From Betaproteobacteria bacterium (GTDB lineage: Bacteria; Pseudomonadota; Gammaproteobacteria; Burkholderiales; SG8-41), in the NCBI GenBank assembly GCA_025356695.1, contig JANXSE010000219.1, positions 1 to 19,670 on the forward strand: a stretch of DNA of 19,670 nucleotides, read 5' to 3'. Below the pieces are notes generated by a model. The model was not told where the DNA came from and ran no database searches. It saw only the letters and a program-made list of their open reading frames with translations. Below are positions 7,323-14,403 of this stretch, piece after piece; the stretch's first letter is position 1, and every line of letters starts with the position of its first letter. A program made the translations under genes and the position numbers.

Positions 7323-8249
7323 ATGTCTCAAAGCGATCTTCGCGCGAAATACGGCCCCAACGCCTTCGATGTCGGCCGCCGCATTCAGGGGCAGACTTTT
7401 GAAAAGCGCGTCGCCGAACGCGACAGCCTCGACCAGCATTTCACACGCGCGTGGATCGATTTCGCCATCAACGGCATGAGCGCACGCAAGGCACTCGACA
7501 CGCGCACGCGCCTCCTGGTGCTGGTCGGCCAGTACACCATGGCGAAAAGCCACGCCATGCTCGAAGACACCATCCGCGCCGCGCTCGACGCCAAGGTCAA
7601 CGCGCGCGAAATCCTCGAAATCGTCCTGCAATGCGTGGTCTACGGCGGGCACACCACGGTCGAACCGGCGATCAAGGTGTTTCACCGCGTCGCCGAGGAA
7701 CTGAAGCTCCTCGACGAGCTGCGCAAATCGCAACTGCCCCTGGACGGCACCAATGGAAAACGCAACGAGGACGACGAGCGCAAGCGCTGGCATGCCGAAG
7801 ACCGCGCCGACCCGCGCAGCGCAGACCTCGTCAAACGCCACGGCTGGCTGGCCGTCAGCCGCGGGCTGGTGCTGCGGCCGAAGCATCACCTCAACGTGCT
7901 CGAATTCCTCGATAAGATCGACCCCGAATTCGCCGGCCTCTGGGTGCGCTTCTGCTACGGCGACATGTATACGCGCGGCATCGTCGACGACAAAACGCGT
8001 TTGCTGTGCATGATCGGCGACTGCCTCGCCGTCGGCGAAGGCACGCAGGCGCGCGGCCACATGCGCGGTGCCATGCGCAACGGCGCCACCGCGCGCGAAG
8101 TACTCGAAGTGGTGCTGCAGACCGCCGTCAACTTCGGCATGCCCGGCATGCTGCATGCACTCCACAACTTCGTCGAAATCATGCACGAGGACGGTCGTCT
8201 CGCCGAAATCGGCAATCCGCCGCTCGGCGTCAGGTCCTACGCAAAATAA
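7323..8249 (+). CDS. Two-domain carboxymuconolactone decarboxylase-like protein
   Basis: The protein has 308 residues with an internal duplication of the CMD/AhpD helical domain. The halves (about 38-130 and 197-290) align visibly: TRTRLLVLVG with DKTRLLCMIG, and AREILEIVLQ (94-103) with AREVLEVVLQ (257-266). A charged linker (about 140-172) joins them. The family includes gamma-carboxymuconolactone decarboxylase of protocatechuate breakdown and AhpD-type disulfide reductases. There is no CxxC, so peroxidase activity is unlikely; the first half has YGGHTTVEPA where the CMD active site is expected, the second reads FGMPGM and has lost the His. It is soluble and has no signal peptide. An AGGGAA site precedes the ATG. 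It diverges from Bug 3 and converges on Bug 4. The reaction is unknown. Confidence 0.83.
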   Translation: MSQSDLRAKYGPNAFDVGRRIQGQTFEKRVAERDSLDQHFTRAWIDFAINGMSARKALDTRTRLLVLVGQYTMAKSHAMLEDTIRAALDAKVNAREILEIVLQCVVYGGHTTVEPAIKVFHRVAEELKLLDELRKSQLPLDGTNGKRNEDDERKRWHAEDRADPRSADLVKRHGWLAVSRGLVLRPKHHLNVLEFLDKIDPEFAGLWVRFCYGDMYTRGIVDDKTRLLCMIGDCLAVGEGTQARGHMRGAMRNGATAREVLEVVLQTAVNFGMPGMLHALHNFVEIMHEDGRLAEIGNPPLGVRSYAK

Positions 8250-8259
8250 TCGGGAATCT

Positions 8260-8284
8260 TGATGGCGGCGCAATGCCGCCGTCA
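8260..8284. terminator. Likely bidirectional terminator hairpin between convergent genes
   Basis: TGATGGCGGC (8260-8269) and GCCGCCGTCA (8275-8284) form a 10-bp stem with one G-T wobble around a 5-nt loop. The right arm contains the stop codon of Bug 4 (minus), and the left arm begins 11 bp after the stop of the decarboxylase-like gene (plus). No immediate T-tract follows on either strand. Confidence 0.5.
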
Positions 8285-9250
8285 GTTCGCCGTGACGTTG
8301 AGATCGCGCAGCACCCTGGAGAGGCTGGAAATCTCCGACTTGATATGCGCGGCAAATTCCTCCGGCGTATCGCCGATTGAAATATACCCAAGATCAACGA
8401 GGCGCCTGCCAAGCGCCGGCGCGCCGAGCGCAGCGACGGTCTGATTGCGCAGCGTCGTGATGATTTCACGCGATGCCTTTGCCGGCAGCAGAATGCCGTA
8501 CCAGTTGCCCGACTGATAACCGGGATAACCGAGTTCGGCCACCGTCGGCAGTTGCGGCAGCAGCGGCACGCGTTTGACGCTTGTCACCGCCAGCGCGCGC
8601 AGCCGGTTCTGCCGCACGTGCGGCAGGGCCGTCGCCAGCGGCGCAAAGTACACCGAAGTCTCACCCGACAGCACCGAAGTCAGCGCCTCGCCGCCGGCGC
8701 GGTACGGCACATGCAGCAGCTGTATGCCGGCGGGGCCCGTGAATAATTCGGCGGCAACAAAGGTCGCGGTGCCGGCGCCGCCCGACGAATAATTGATCGC
8801 GCCGGGCTTCGCCTTCGCCAGTTTCACCAGTTCCGAAATCGACCTGACCGGCAGCGACGGATGCACCACCACGATCGCCGGCGCCGAAGCGACCTGCGTC
8901 ACCGGCGCAAAATCGCGCAGGATGTCGTAACCCATGTTGCGATAGAGCGTGACATTGGCGGCGTGCCCGATGTTCGCCAGCATCAGGGTGTAGCCGTCGG
9001 CCGGCGCCTTCGCCGCAATCTCAGCGCCGATGTTGCCCGCCGCGCCGGCGCGGTTGTCGACGATCACCTGCTGGCCCAAACCCTCGCCCAGCGCGCCGGC
9101 TACCAGACGGCCGATGGTATCGGAGCCGCTGCCCGCGGAGAACGGCACGATCATGCGCAAGGTTTTCGCCGGATAGTTTTGCGCCGCGCATGGCATTGCG
9201 GGCAACAGTGTCGCTGCCAGCAGCGCAACCGCGAAAATGCGCCGGCGCAT
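8282..9250 (-). CDS. Bug-type periplasmic solute-binding protein 4 (tandem copy, downstream)
   Basis: This 322-residue TctC-family protein has a signal peptide (basic MRRR, then IFAVALLAATLLPAM). The ligand loops are SAGSGSD at 38-44 and DNRAGAAG at 65-72. The start ATG (9248-9250) overlaps the stop of Bug 5 as TGATG, so translation is likely coupled; a GTG directly before it is a second option. It is a clear paralogue of Bug 5: both share ELGYPGYQSGNWYGI and the serine-rich first loop, and a 44-bp stretch is identical in DNA. It is the last gene of the long minus-strand series and ends in a strong hairpin. Two tandem related binding proteins could cover related ligands (inference). Confidence 0.92.
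   Translation of the reverse strand: MRRRIFAVALLAATLLPAMPCAAQNYPAKTLRMIVPFSAGSGSDTIGRLVAGALGEGLGQQVIVDNRAGAAGNIGAEIAAKAPADGYTLMLANIGHAANVTLYRNMGYDILRDFAPVTQVASAPAIVVVHPSLPVRSISELVKLAKAKPGAINYSSGGAGTATFVAAELFTGPAGIQLLHVPYRAGGEALTSVLSGETSVYFAPLATALPHVRQNRLRALAVTSVKRVPLLPQLPTVAELGYPGYQSGNWYGILLPAKASREIITTLRNQTVAALGAPALGRRLVDLGYISIGDTPEEFAAHIKSEISSLSRVLRDLNVTAN
8493..8536. repeat. 44-bp exact repeat, copy 1 (within Bug 4)
   Basis: These bases are identical to 9461-9504. They encode the ELGYPGYQSGNWYGI region of Bug 4. The match is longer than protein conservation alone would require, pointing to recent duplication or gene conversion. Confidence 0.8.
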
Positions 9251-10215
9251 CACTCCGCCCTGGCGCCGGTCTGCTGAATGATTTTTGCGAGTGTGGCGAT
9301 TTCCGATTTGATGAAGGCGCCGAATTCGTCGGGCTGGTCGCCGACCACCACGTAACCGAGGTCGGCCAGCCGTTTGTTGATGACGGGATCGCCCATCGCC
9401 TGCGCCGCCGCATTGCGTATCGTCATGACGACTTCGCGCGGCGTCTTCACCGGCGCGACGATGCCGTACCAGTTGCCCGACTGATAACCGGGATAACCGA
9501 GTTCTGCAATCGTCGGCAGTTCGGGCACCACCGCCAGCCGTTTTGCCGTGGTCACCGCCAGCGCACGCAGGCGGCCCTGCTTCACCTGCGGCATCAGCAC
9601 CGACAGCGGGCCGAAATATACCGGCACCTCGCCCGACAACACCGCGGTCGCCGCCTCGCCGCCGCCGCGATACGGCACCTGCAGCAGGTTGACGCGCGCC
9701 ATGCTCTTGAACAATTCGCCGGCCACCCAGGTTGCGCTGCCCACACCCGTCGAGGCGTAATTGATTTCTCCGGGCTTGGCGCGTGCGAGTTTCACCAGCT
9801 CGGCGATCGATCTGGCGGGCAGCGACGGATGCACCACCGCAATCGACGGCGACGACGCCAGTTGCGTCACCGGCGCGAAATCGCGCAGCAGATCGTAGGG
9901 CAGATTTTTATAGAGGCTGACGTTGGCGGCCAGCGTACTGCTGGTCTGGAACAGCGTGTAGCCGTCGGCCGCCGCCTTGGCGCCGGCTTCGGCGCCGATG
10001 TTGCCGGCCGCCCCCGTGCGGTTGTCGATGATCACCTGCTGGCCGAACAGCGTGCTCATGCCGCCGGTGACGATGCGCGCCAGCGTGTCGGCGCCGCTGC
10101 CCGGCGACATCGGCACGATGTAACGGACGACTTTGACCGGATACTGCTGCGCCTGTGCGGCCGGCGACAGCGCGAAGGCCAATGCCGCCGGCAGCACCAA
10201 AATCATTCGTCCCAT
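9250..10215 (-). CDS. Bug-type periplasmic solute-binding protein 5 (tandem copy, upstream)
   Basis: This 321-residue TctC-family protein has a signal peptide ending AQA near residue 22. The ligand loops are SPGSGAD at 37-43 and DNRTGAAG at 64-71, with VPYRGGGEA in the middle. The ATG at 10213-10215 has a strong GGAGG 5 nt upstream. Its stop overlaps the start of its paralogue Bug 4 (TGATG). The 23-bp gap to the preceding AhpD-like gene supports co-transcription. SGxD replaces the common GGxxD pattern in both tandem copies, so they may share a ligand class different from the other Bug proteins here (inference). Confidence 0.93.
   Translation of the reverse strand: MGRMILVLPAALAFALSPAAQAQQYPVKVVRYIVPMSPGSGADTLARIVTGGMSTLFGQQVIIDNRTGAAGNIGAEAGAKAAADGYTLFQTSSTLAANVSLYKNLPYDLLRDFAPVTQLASSPSIAVVHPSLPARSIAELVKLARAKPGEINYASTGVGSATWVAGELFKSMARVNLLQVPYRGGGEAATAVLSGEVPVYFGPLSVLMPQVKQGRLRALAVTTAKRLAVVPELPTIAELGYPGYQSGNWYGIVAPVKTPREVVMTIRNAAAQAMGDPVINKRLADLGYVVVGDQPDEFGAFIKSEIATLAKIIQQTGARAE
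9461..9504. repeat. 44-bp exact repeat, copy 2 (within Bug 5)
   Basis: These bases are identical to 8493-8536, at the equivalent position in the paralogous gene. Confidence 0.8.
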
Positions 10216-10238
10216 TTCCGCCTCCGTTTGAACGGCCG

Positions 10239-10832
10239 TTACGGCCGGTGTTTGCCGACGCTCCAGCCGTGCCGCTTCAGATGATGTTCGCCGAATTCGA
10301 TCGGCTCGGCTTCGAGCGCCGGCGCAATGGTGTCGTTCCAGCGGTTGAGAAAACCGTTTAGCGACACCGCACCGGCGAACTCGACGATCTGCTCGTCGCT
10401 CCAGTGCTGTTTCAACCGCGCCATCAATTCGTCGGTGACGGCATTCGGTTGCGAGGCCGCGGCTTCGGCGAATTCCAGCGCGGCGCGCTCTCCTTCCGAA
10501 TACAGCGGGCTCGTGCGGAAATCGATCACCGCATCAAGCTTGGCGTCGTCGATGCCGGCGCGGTGCGCCGCCTCGGCGGCATGCGCCATGCTGTAGTTGC
10601 AGCCGTGTTTGCGGCTCGCCATATAGGCAACGAGGCGTTTGAATCCGAGTGGCACCTTGCTCGACGGGTCCCACACCGATTGCGCGAGCAAGGCCAGCGC
10701 CTTCACCATCTTCGGCTTGTGTTGCATGATGAGCACGCTGTTGGGCACATAGCCCAGAAGCTTTGCATATTGACCGAAACTTTCCTGCAAATCCGAGTTG
10801 GCGTCGGCCGCCAGCGGTGTGACTCTTGCCAT
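10239..10832 (-). CDS. AhpD-like (carboxymuconolactone decarboxylase family) protein with CxxS
   Basis: This 197-residue all-helical protein is of the peroxidase-related CMD type. The AhpD active-site motif CxxC...H appears as HGCNYSMAHAAEAAH: Cys78 is kept, the second Cys is Ser81, and His84 is kept. AhpD enzymes use both Cys to reduce peroxiredoxin disulfides, so this version cannot run that cycle by itself. It may use a single Cys, act as a hydrolase or decarboxylase, or have a different resolving thiol. It has no signal peptide and is cytoplasmic. Its stop lies 23 bp before Bug 5, and its start is 9 bp after the thioesterase-like gene, so all three are probably one transcript. An AAGGAAG site precedes the ATG. 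Confidence 0.85.
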   Translation of the reverse strand: MARVTPLAADANSDLQESFGQYAKLLGYVPNSVLIMQHKPKMVKALALLAQSVWDPSSKVPLGFKRLVAYMASRKHGCNYSMAHAAEAAHRAGIDDAKLDAVIDFRTSPLYSEGERAALEFAEAAASQPNAVTDELMARLKQHWSDEQIVEFAGAVSLNGFLNRWNDTIAPALEAEPIEFGEHHLKRHGWSVGKHRP

Positions 10833-10841
10833 GGCGCTTCC

Positions 10842-11345
10842 TTATTTTTTGGCGGCTTTTTTTGCGGCGGCTTTCTTACCGCTGATATCGAAGCTACGGA
10901 TTCTCGGAATCGCGATCTGCGTCTGCGTGACGATGGCCACGCGGCTGCCGTCTGGGTTGCGAATCGTCGTCTGCCACACCGAGGTGGTGCGCCCGATGTG
11001 CAACGGAATCGACACCGCCTTCAGCACCGGGCCGAGACCGGCCGAGAAAAAATTGGTTTTCGATTCGATGGTGCCGCCGCTGTAGCCGGGCGGGCGGTTG
11101 GCCACCGCGCCGCAGGCGCCCAGCGCATCGGCAAACGACATCAGCGCGCCGCCGTTGACGTTGCCGCGGTAGTTGCGGTGCATGTCCCTGATCTTCATTT
11201 CGCCGACGACTTTTTTCTGCGTCACCGACACCACGCGCACGCCCAGCGTGCGCGGCATGCCGCCCTTCATGACCGAACCCATCACCGCCTTGCGGATGGC
11301 CGCGGTCTTCGATACTGCTTTACTGCGCTTTTTACCTTTGACCAT
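10842..11345 (-). CDS. PaaI-like hotdog-fold thioesterase
   Basis: The 167-residue protein has a single hotdog domain at about 25-145. The helix motif reads RGNVNGGALMSFADALGA (60-77), matching the 'G.VHGG....laD' signature with Asp73 kept but the His replaced by Asn64. TIESKTNFFS (92-101) is the usual strand after the helix. Such enzymes hydrolyse acyl-CoA thioesters, often aromatic or short-chain, in the cytoplasm. Both ends are unusually basic: KGKKRSK at the start and a Lys/Ala tail, SGKKAAAKKAAKK, at the end. It sits 15 bp after Bug 6 and 9 bp before the AhpD-like gene. The ATG at 11343-11345 is preceded by AGGGAG. Acyl-CoA hydrolysis is the best guess. Confidence 0.85.
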   Translation of the reverse strand: MVKGKKRSKAVSKTAAIRKAVMGSVMKGGMPRTLGVRVVSVTQKKVVGEMKIRDMHRNYRGNVNGGALMSFADALGACGAVANRPPGYSGGTIESKTNFFSAGLGPVLKAVSIPLHIGRTTSVWQTTIRNPDGSRVAIVTQTQIAIPRIRSFDISGKKAAAKKAAKK

Positions 11346-11360
11346 GATCTCCCTGATCGC

Positions 11361-12332
11361 TCAATGATACGTGACGTTGTTGTCGCGGATGATTTTCGCC
11401 CAGCGCACGGTTTCGGCGCGCACATGGGCCTGGAACTCCTCCGGTGTTTTGCTCAGCGTGACCGGCACGCCCTGCCGCGCGAACTGCTCGCGCACCGGCG
11501 CGCGCTGCATCACCTGCTGCACGGCCGCATTGAGCCGGTCGACCACGGCGCGCGGCGTCTGCGACGGCAGGAACAGGCCGTTCCAGTTCACGCTCTCGAG
11601 ACCGGGAAAACCCGACTCGGTCATGGTGGGCACCTCGGGCAGTTCGGGCAACCGCTGTTTGGCGTTGGTCACATAGGCCTTGACCCGGCCATTGCGTATC
11701 TGCGGCGTGATGGTCGCCGAATTCTGGAACGACACGTGAATCTCGCCTGAAATCAGTGCTGAGAAGGTCGCGCCCGAACCCTTCGGCGGCACGTTCTCCA
11801 TTTTCAAGCCGGCCTTCGACAGAAAATCGAGCATGGAGAGATGCGAGTGGTTGCCGATCGGGTTCGAATAGTTGAGCTGCCCCGGCCGCGCCTTTGCGTA
11901 GTCGATCATTTCCCTGAACGTGTTCGGCGGGAAATTCGCGCCCGCGCACAAGAGGCTGGGCACCGAGGCCACCAGCACCACGCCGGTCAGATCCTTTGCC
12001 GGATCGAAATTGAGCACCCGGGCGAATCCGGTCGGATTGATCGAACTGGTCGCCACGTTGCTGACGAGGATGGTGTGCCCGTCGGGCTGCGCCTTCGCTA
12101 CCAGTTCGAGCGCGATGTTGCCGGACGCGCCGGAACGGTTGTCGACAACGAACTGCTGGCCAAGTGCCTCGCCCAGCGCTGGCGCGAGTATGCGCGCGAC
12201 GATATCGGTGGCGCCGCCTGGCGCAAACGGGACGAGCATGCGCACGGGCTTGGTTGGCCATGATTGCGCAACCGTATGCGGCGCAATCATGATTACGCCG
12301 GCCATCAATGCCAGTGCCTGTAACCAAACCAT
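11361..12332 (-). CDS. Bug-type periplasmic solute-binding protein 6
   Basis: This 323-residue TctC-family protein has an uncleared or weakly charged signal peptide (MVWLQALALMAGVIMIAP, cleavage likely after VAQ or nearby). The ligand loops are APGGATD at 37-43 and DNRSGASG at 64-71. The mid-protein motif normally read as VPYKG is VPPKG (181-185), a Tyr-to-Pro change in a region that lines the cleft, so its ligand may differ. A 109-bp gap with a possible promoter separates it from Bug 7, the largest internal gap in this gene series. It is followed after 15 bp by the thioesterase-like gene. The ATG at 12330-12332 has only a weak GGGAA site. Confidence 0.92.
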   Translation of the reverse strand: MVWLQALALMAGVIMIAPHTVAQSWPTKPVRMLVPFAPGGATDIVARILAPALGEALGQQFVVDNRSGASGNIALELVAKAQPDGHTILVSNVATSSINPTGFARVLNFDPAKDLTGVVLVASVPSLLCAGANFPPNTFREMIDYAKARPGQLNYSNPIGNHSHLSMLDFLSKAGLKMENVPPKGSGATFSALISGEIHVSFQNSATITPQIRNGRVKAYVTNAKQRLPELPEVPTMTESGFPGLESVNWNGLFLPSQTPRAVVDRLNAAVQQVMQRAPVREQFARQGVPVTLSKTPEEFQAHVRAETVRWAKIIRDNNVTYH

Positions 12333-12403
12333 GGAGTTCCCGTAACCGCACGCCGACGGATGCCGGGACGGTAAGATTTGAATTTGATTTGACCTGTCAG
12401 GCT

Positions 12404-12431
12404 AGTTTAGCAGCGACCACCGGTTTGTCGA
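12404..12431 (-). promoter_or_regulatory. Possible internal promoter before Bug 6
   Basis: On the minus strand TCGACA (-35, 12426-12431) and TAAACT (-10, 12404-12409) are separated by 16 nt, giving a leader of about 65 nt. A perfect 12-bp palindrome, TCGATGCATCGA (12428-12439), overlaps the -35. The gap 12333-12441 is visibly more AT-rich than its surroundings. Confidence 0.3.
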
Positions 12432-12441
12432 TGCATCGATG

Positions 12442-13404
12442 CTACTGCTTCGGGATATCCGCTTCGTGCGCAATGCGCGCGTACTTGTCCATCTCGCGGC
12501 GGATGAATTCGGCGAAGACCGCGGGCGTGCTGCCCACCGGCGACAAACCCCAGGCGTCGAGTTGTTCACGCGCCTGCGGTGCGTTCACCACGGCGGCGAC
12601 GTTGCTCTGCAGAATATCGACGATGCGCGCCGGGGTGCCGGCGCGCGCGAACAAGCCGTACCAACCGGTAACGTCAAATCCCCTGAGCCCGGATTCATCG
12701 ATGGTTGGCACCTCGGGCAGAACTTTCGAACGTGTCAGCCCGGTAAACCCCAATGCGCGCAGCCGTCCCGACTTCACATGCGGCGTGGCAATCACCGTGC
12801 TCGGGAACATGAGCGAAATATGGCCGCCGAGCACATCGGTCAGCGCCGGCGCCGAACCCTTGTAGGGCACGTGGCTCAATTTCGTCTTCGCCATGATGTT
12901 GAAGAGTTCGCCGGCCATATGCAGCGTGTTGCCGACACCGCCGGAACCAAAAGTCAGCAGCCCCGGCTTCGCGTGATCGAATTCGATCAACTCCCTGACG
13001 TTTTTCGGCAGCACCGACGGATGCGCGGCCAACACCAGTCCGCCCGAGGTTGCGGCGAGGCTCACTGGCGTGAAATCGCGCAACGTGTCGTAGGGCAGCC
13101 TTTTGTAAATGCTTGGATTGATAGCGAACGATCCGGTCGTCATCAACAAGGTATAGCCGTCGGGGTTGGCCTTGGCGACGATGTCGGTACCGATGATGCC
13201 GTTGGCGCCCGAGCGGCCGTCGGAGATCACCTGCTGTTTGAAGCGCTCGGTCAGTCCGTTAGCGAGAAAACGGCCGACACCGTCGACCGGGCCACCGACT
13301 GCGGACGAGACAAAACGCACCGGCTTCACTGGAAATTCCTGCGCCTGCGCCATCGTCGCAAACGCACTTGCGCACACCGCCATCATTCGCCACATCATAT
13401 TCAT
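12442..13404 (-). CDS. Bug-type periplasmic solute-binding protein 7 (divergent ligand loops)
   Basis: This 320-residue TctC-family protein has a signal peptide ending near AQAQ (19-22). The first loop is AVGGPVD (35-41) and the second is SDGRSGANG (61-69): the nearly invariant DNR of Bug proteins is DGR here. The rest, including HVPYKGSAPA, is normal, so it is likely folded and functional with altered binding. The ATG at 13402-13404 overlaps the stop of Bug 8 as ATGA, which suggests translational coupling; an ATG two codons in (13396-13398) has a better-spaced GCGGA and is an alternative. It is the third gene from the end before the internal gap at 12333-12441. Confidence 0.91.
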   Translation of the reverse strand: MNMMWRMMAVCASAFATMAQAQEFPVKPVRFVSSAVGGPVDGVGRFLANGLTERFKQQVISDGRSGANGIIGTDIVAKANPDGYTLLMTTGSFAINPSIYKRLPYDTLRDFTPVSLAATSGGLVLAAHPSVLPKNVRELIEFDHAKPGLLTFGSGGVGNTLHMAGELFNIMAKTKLSHVPYKGSAPALTDVLGGHISLMFPSTVIATPHVKSGRLRALGFTGLTRSKVLPEVPTIDESGLRGFDVTGWYGLFARAGTPARIVDILQSNVAAVVNAPQAREQLDAWGLSPVGSTPAVFAEFIRREMDKYARIAHEADIPKQ

Positions 13405-14357
13405 TCCGCCGTTAATCCGGCCGCCTTCACCACCTGCGCGGTATCGGTGATTTCCTTCGCCAGCAACTGTTTCATCGCTGCGCCATCGCCGAGCACTACT
13501 TCCGAGCCCTGCAGCGCAAACTGCTCGCGCGCTTCACGCGTATTCATCGCGCGCACCATCGCCGCATGCAGCCTGTTGATAACCGCTCGCAGTGTGCCGC
13601 GTGGCGCCAGCAGGCCTTTCCAGCCGCTGCGCGTGAATCCCGGCAGTGTTTCGGCCAGCGCCGGCAACTCGCCCATCAGCGCCGAACGTTTCGCCAGCGT
13701 ATGCGCCAGCGCGCGCAGCCGGCCCGCGCGCACCAGCGTCATCACGCCGGCTGCCGGCGGTATCGACCAATGCGATTCGTTGGAGACCAGCGCCGTCATC
13801 GACGCCGCACCGCCTTTGTACGGCACGTGCAATGAAGTGAAACCCGCGGCCAGCATAAGCGCGTAACCGGTGAGGTGGCTTTGCGAACCCGCACCTGCCG
13901 AAGCAAGATTAAGTTGTCCTTGCTTCCCCTTTGCATAGTCAATGAATTCACGCGTGCTCTTCACCGGCAGTGACGGATTCACCACCAGCAGGTTGGGCGT
14001 ATCGGCGAAAACGCCGATGAATTCGAAATCGCGCAGCGGGTCATAGGAAAGTTTTTTGTAGATATGCGGCGCCAGCGACAAGGCGCCTTCGGACGACACA
14101 ATGATGGTGTAACCGTCGGCAATCGCCCGCGCGCCGATTTCAGTGCCGAGCACGCCGCCGGCGCCGGCACGGTTGTCGACAACGATCGGCTGGCCGAGTT
14201 CTTCCGCGAGCCGCGTGGCAAGCAGGCGGCCCAGCGTGTCGTTCGAACTGCCCGGTGCGTTCGGCATGATCATGCGGAGCGGGCGCAGCGGATAATCGGC
14301 CGCGGCGGAGTGCGCCACTACCGCAAACAGCAAGAGAGCGATGGCGCGGCTGCGCAT
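13401..14357 (-). CDS. Bug-type periplasmic solute-binding protein 8
   Basis: This 318-residue TctC-family protein has a compact signal peptide (MRSRAIALLLFAVVAHSAAA). The ligand loops are APGSSND at 34-40 and DNRAGAGG at 61-68. It is a close paralogue of Bug 1 at the other end of the window: over the 63 residues around both loops 49 are identical. The ATG at 14355-14357 is chosen because it starts the signal peptide, although no clear Shine-Dalgarno site precedes it; an in-frame TTG at 14385-14387 is a poorer option. It follows the cytochrome c gene by 46 bp and overlaps Bug 7 by 4 bp. Confidence 0.91.
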   Translation of the reverse strand: MRSRAIALLLFAVVAHSAAADYPLRPLRMIMPNAPGSSNDTLGRLLATRLAEELGQPIVVDNRAGAGGVLGTEIGARAIADGYTIIVSSEGALSLAPHIYKKLSYDPLRDFEFIGVFADTPNLLVVNPSLPVKSTREFIDYAKGKQGQLNLASAGAGSQSHLTGYALMLAAGFTSLHVPYKGGAASMTALVSNESHWSIPPAAGVMTLVRAGRLRALAHTLAKRSALMGELPALAETLPGFTRSGWKGLLAPRGTLRAVINRLHAAMVRAMNTREAREQFALQGSEVVLGDGAAMKQLLAKEITDTAQVVKAAGLTAE

Positions 14358-14403
14358 GCAGAGAATGACCGCACCGGCGTGTCCCAACGCCGGCGCGACG
14401 CTT

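Noticed and set aside
7056..8273. Long open minus-strand frame joined to the Bug 3 gene, antisense to the decarboxylase-like gene
   Set aside because: The frame is open because of GC-rich codon bias in the opposite gene. It lacks any recognisable domain, and the Bug 3 signal peptide and ribosome site start at 7055.
12442..13404. Possible pseudogene status of Bug 7 because of its unusual ligand loops
   Set aside because: The frame is intact, of normal length, has a signal peptide and all other family motifs, and is coupled to its neighbour.
8282..14357. Phage, transposon or toxin-antitoxin explanation for the dense gene series
   Set aside because: No integrase, transposase, terminal repeats, or small paired toxin/antitoxin genes are visible; all genes match metabolic or binding-protein families.
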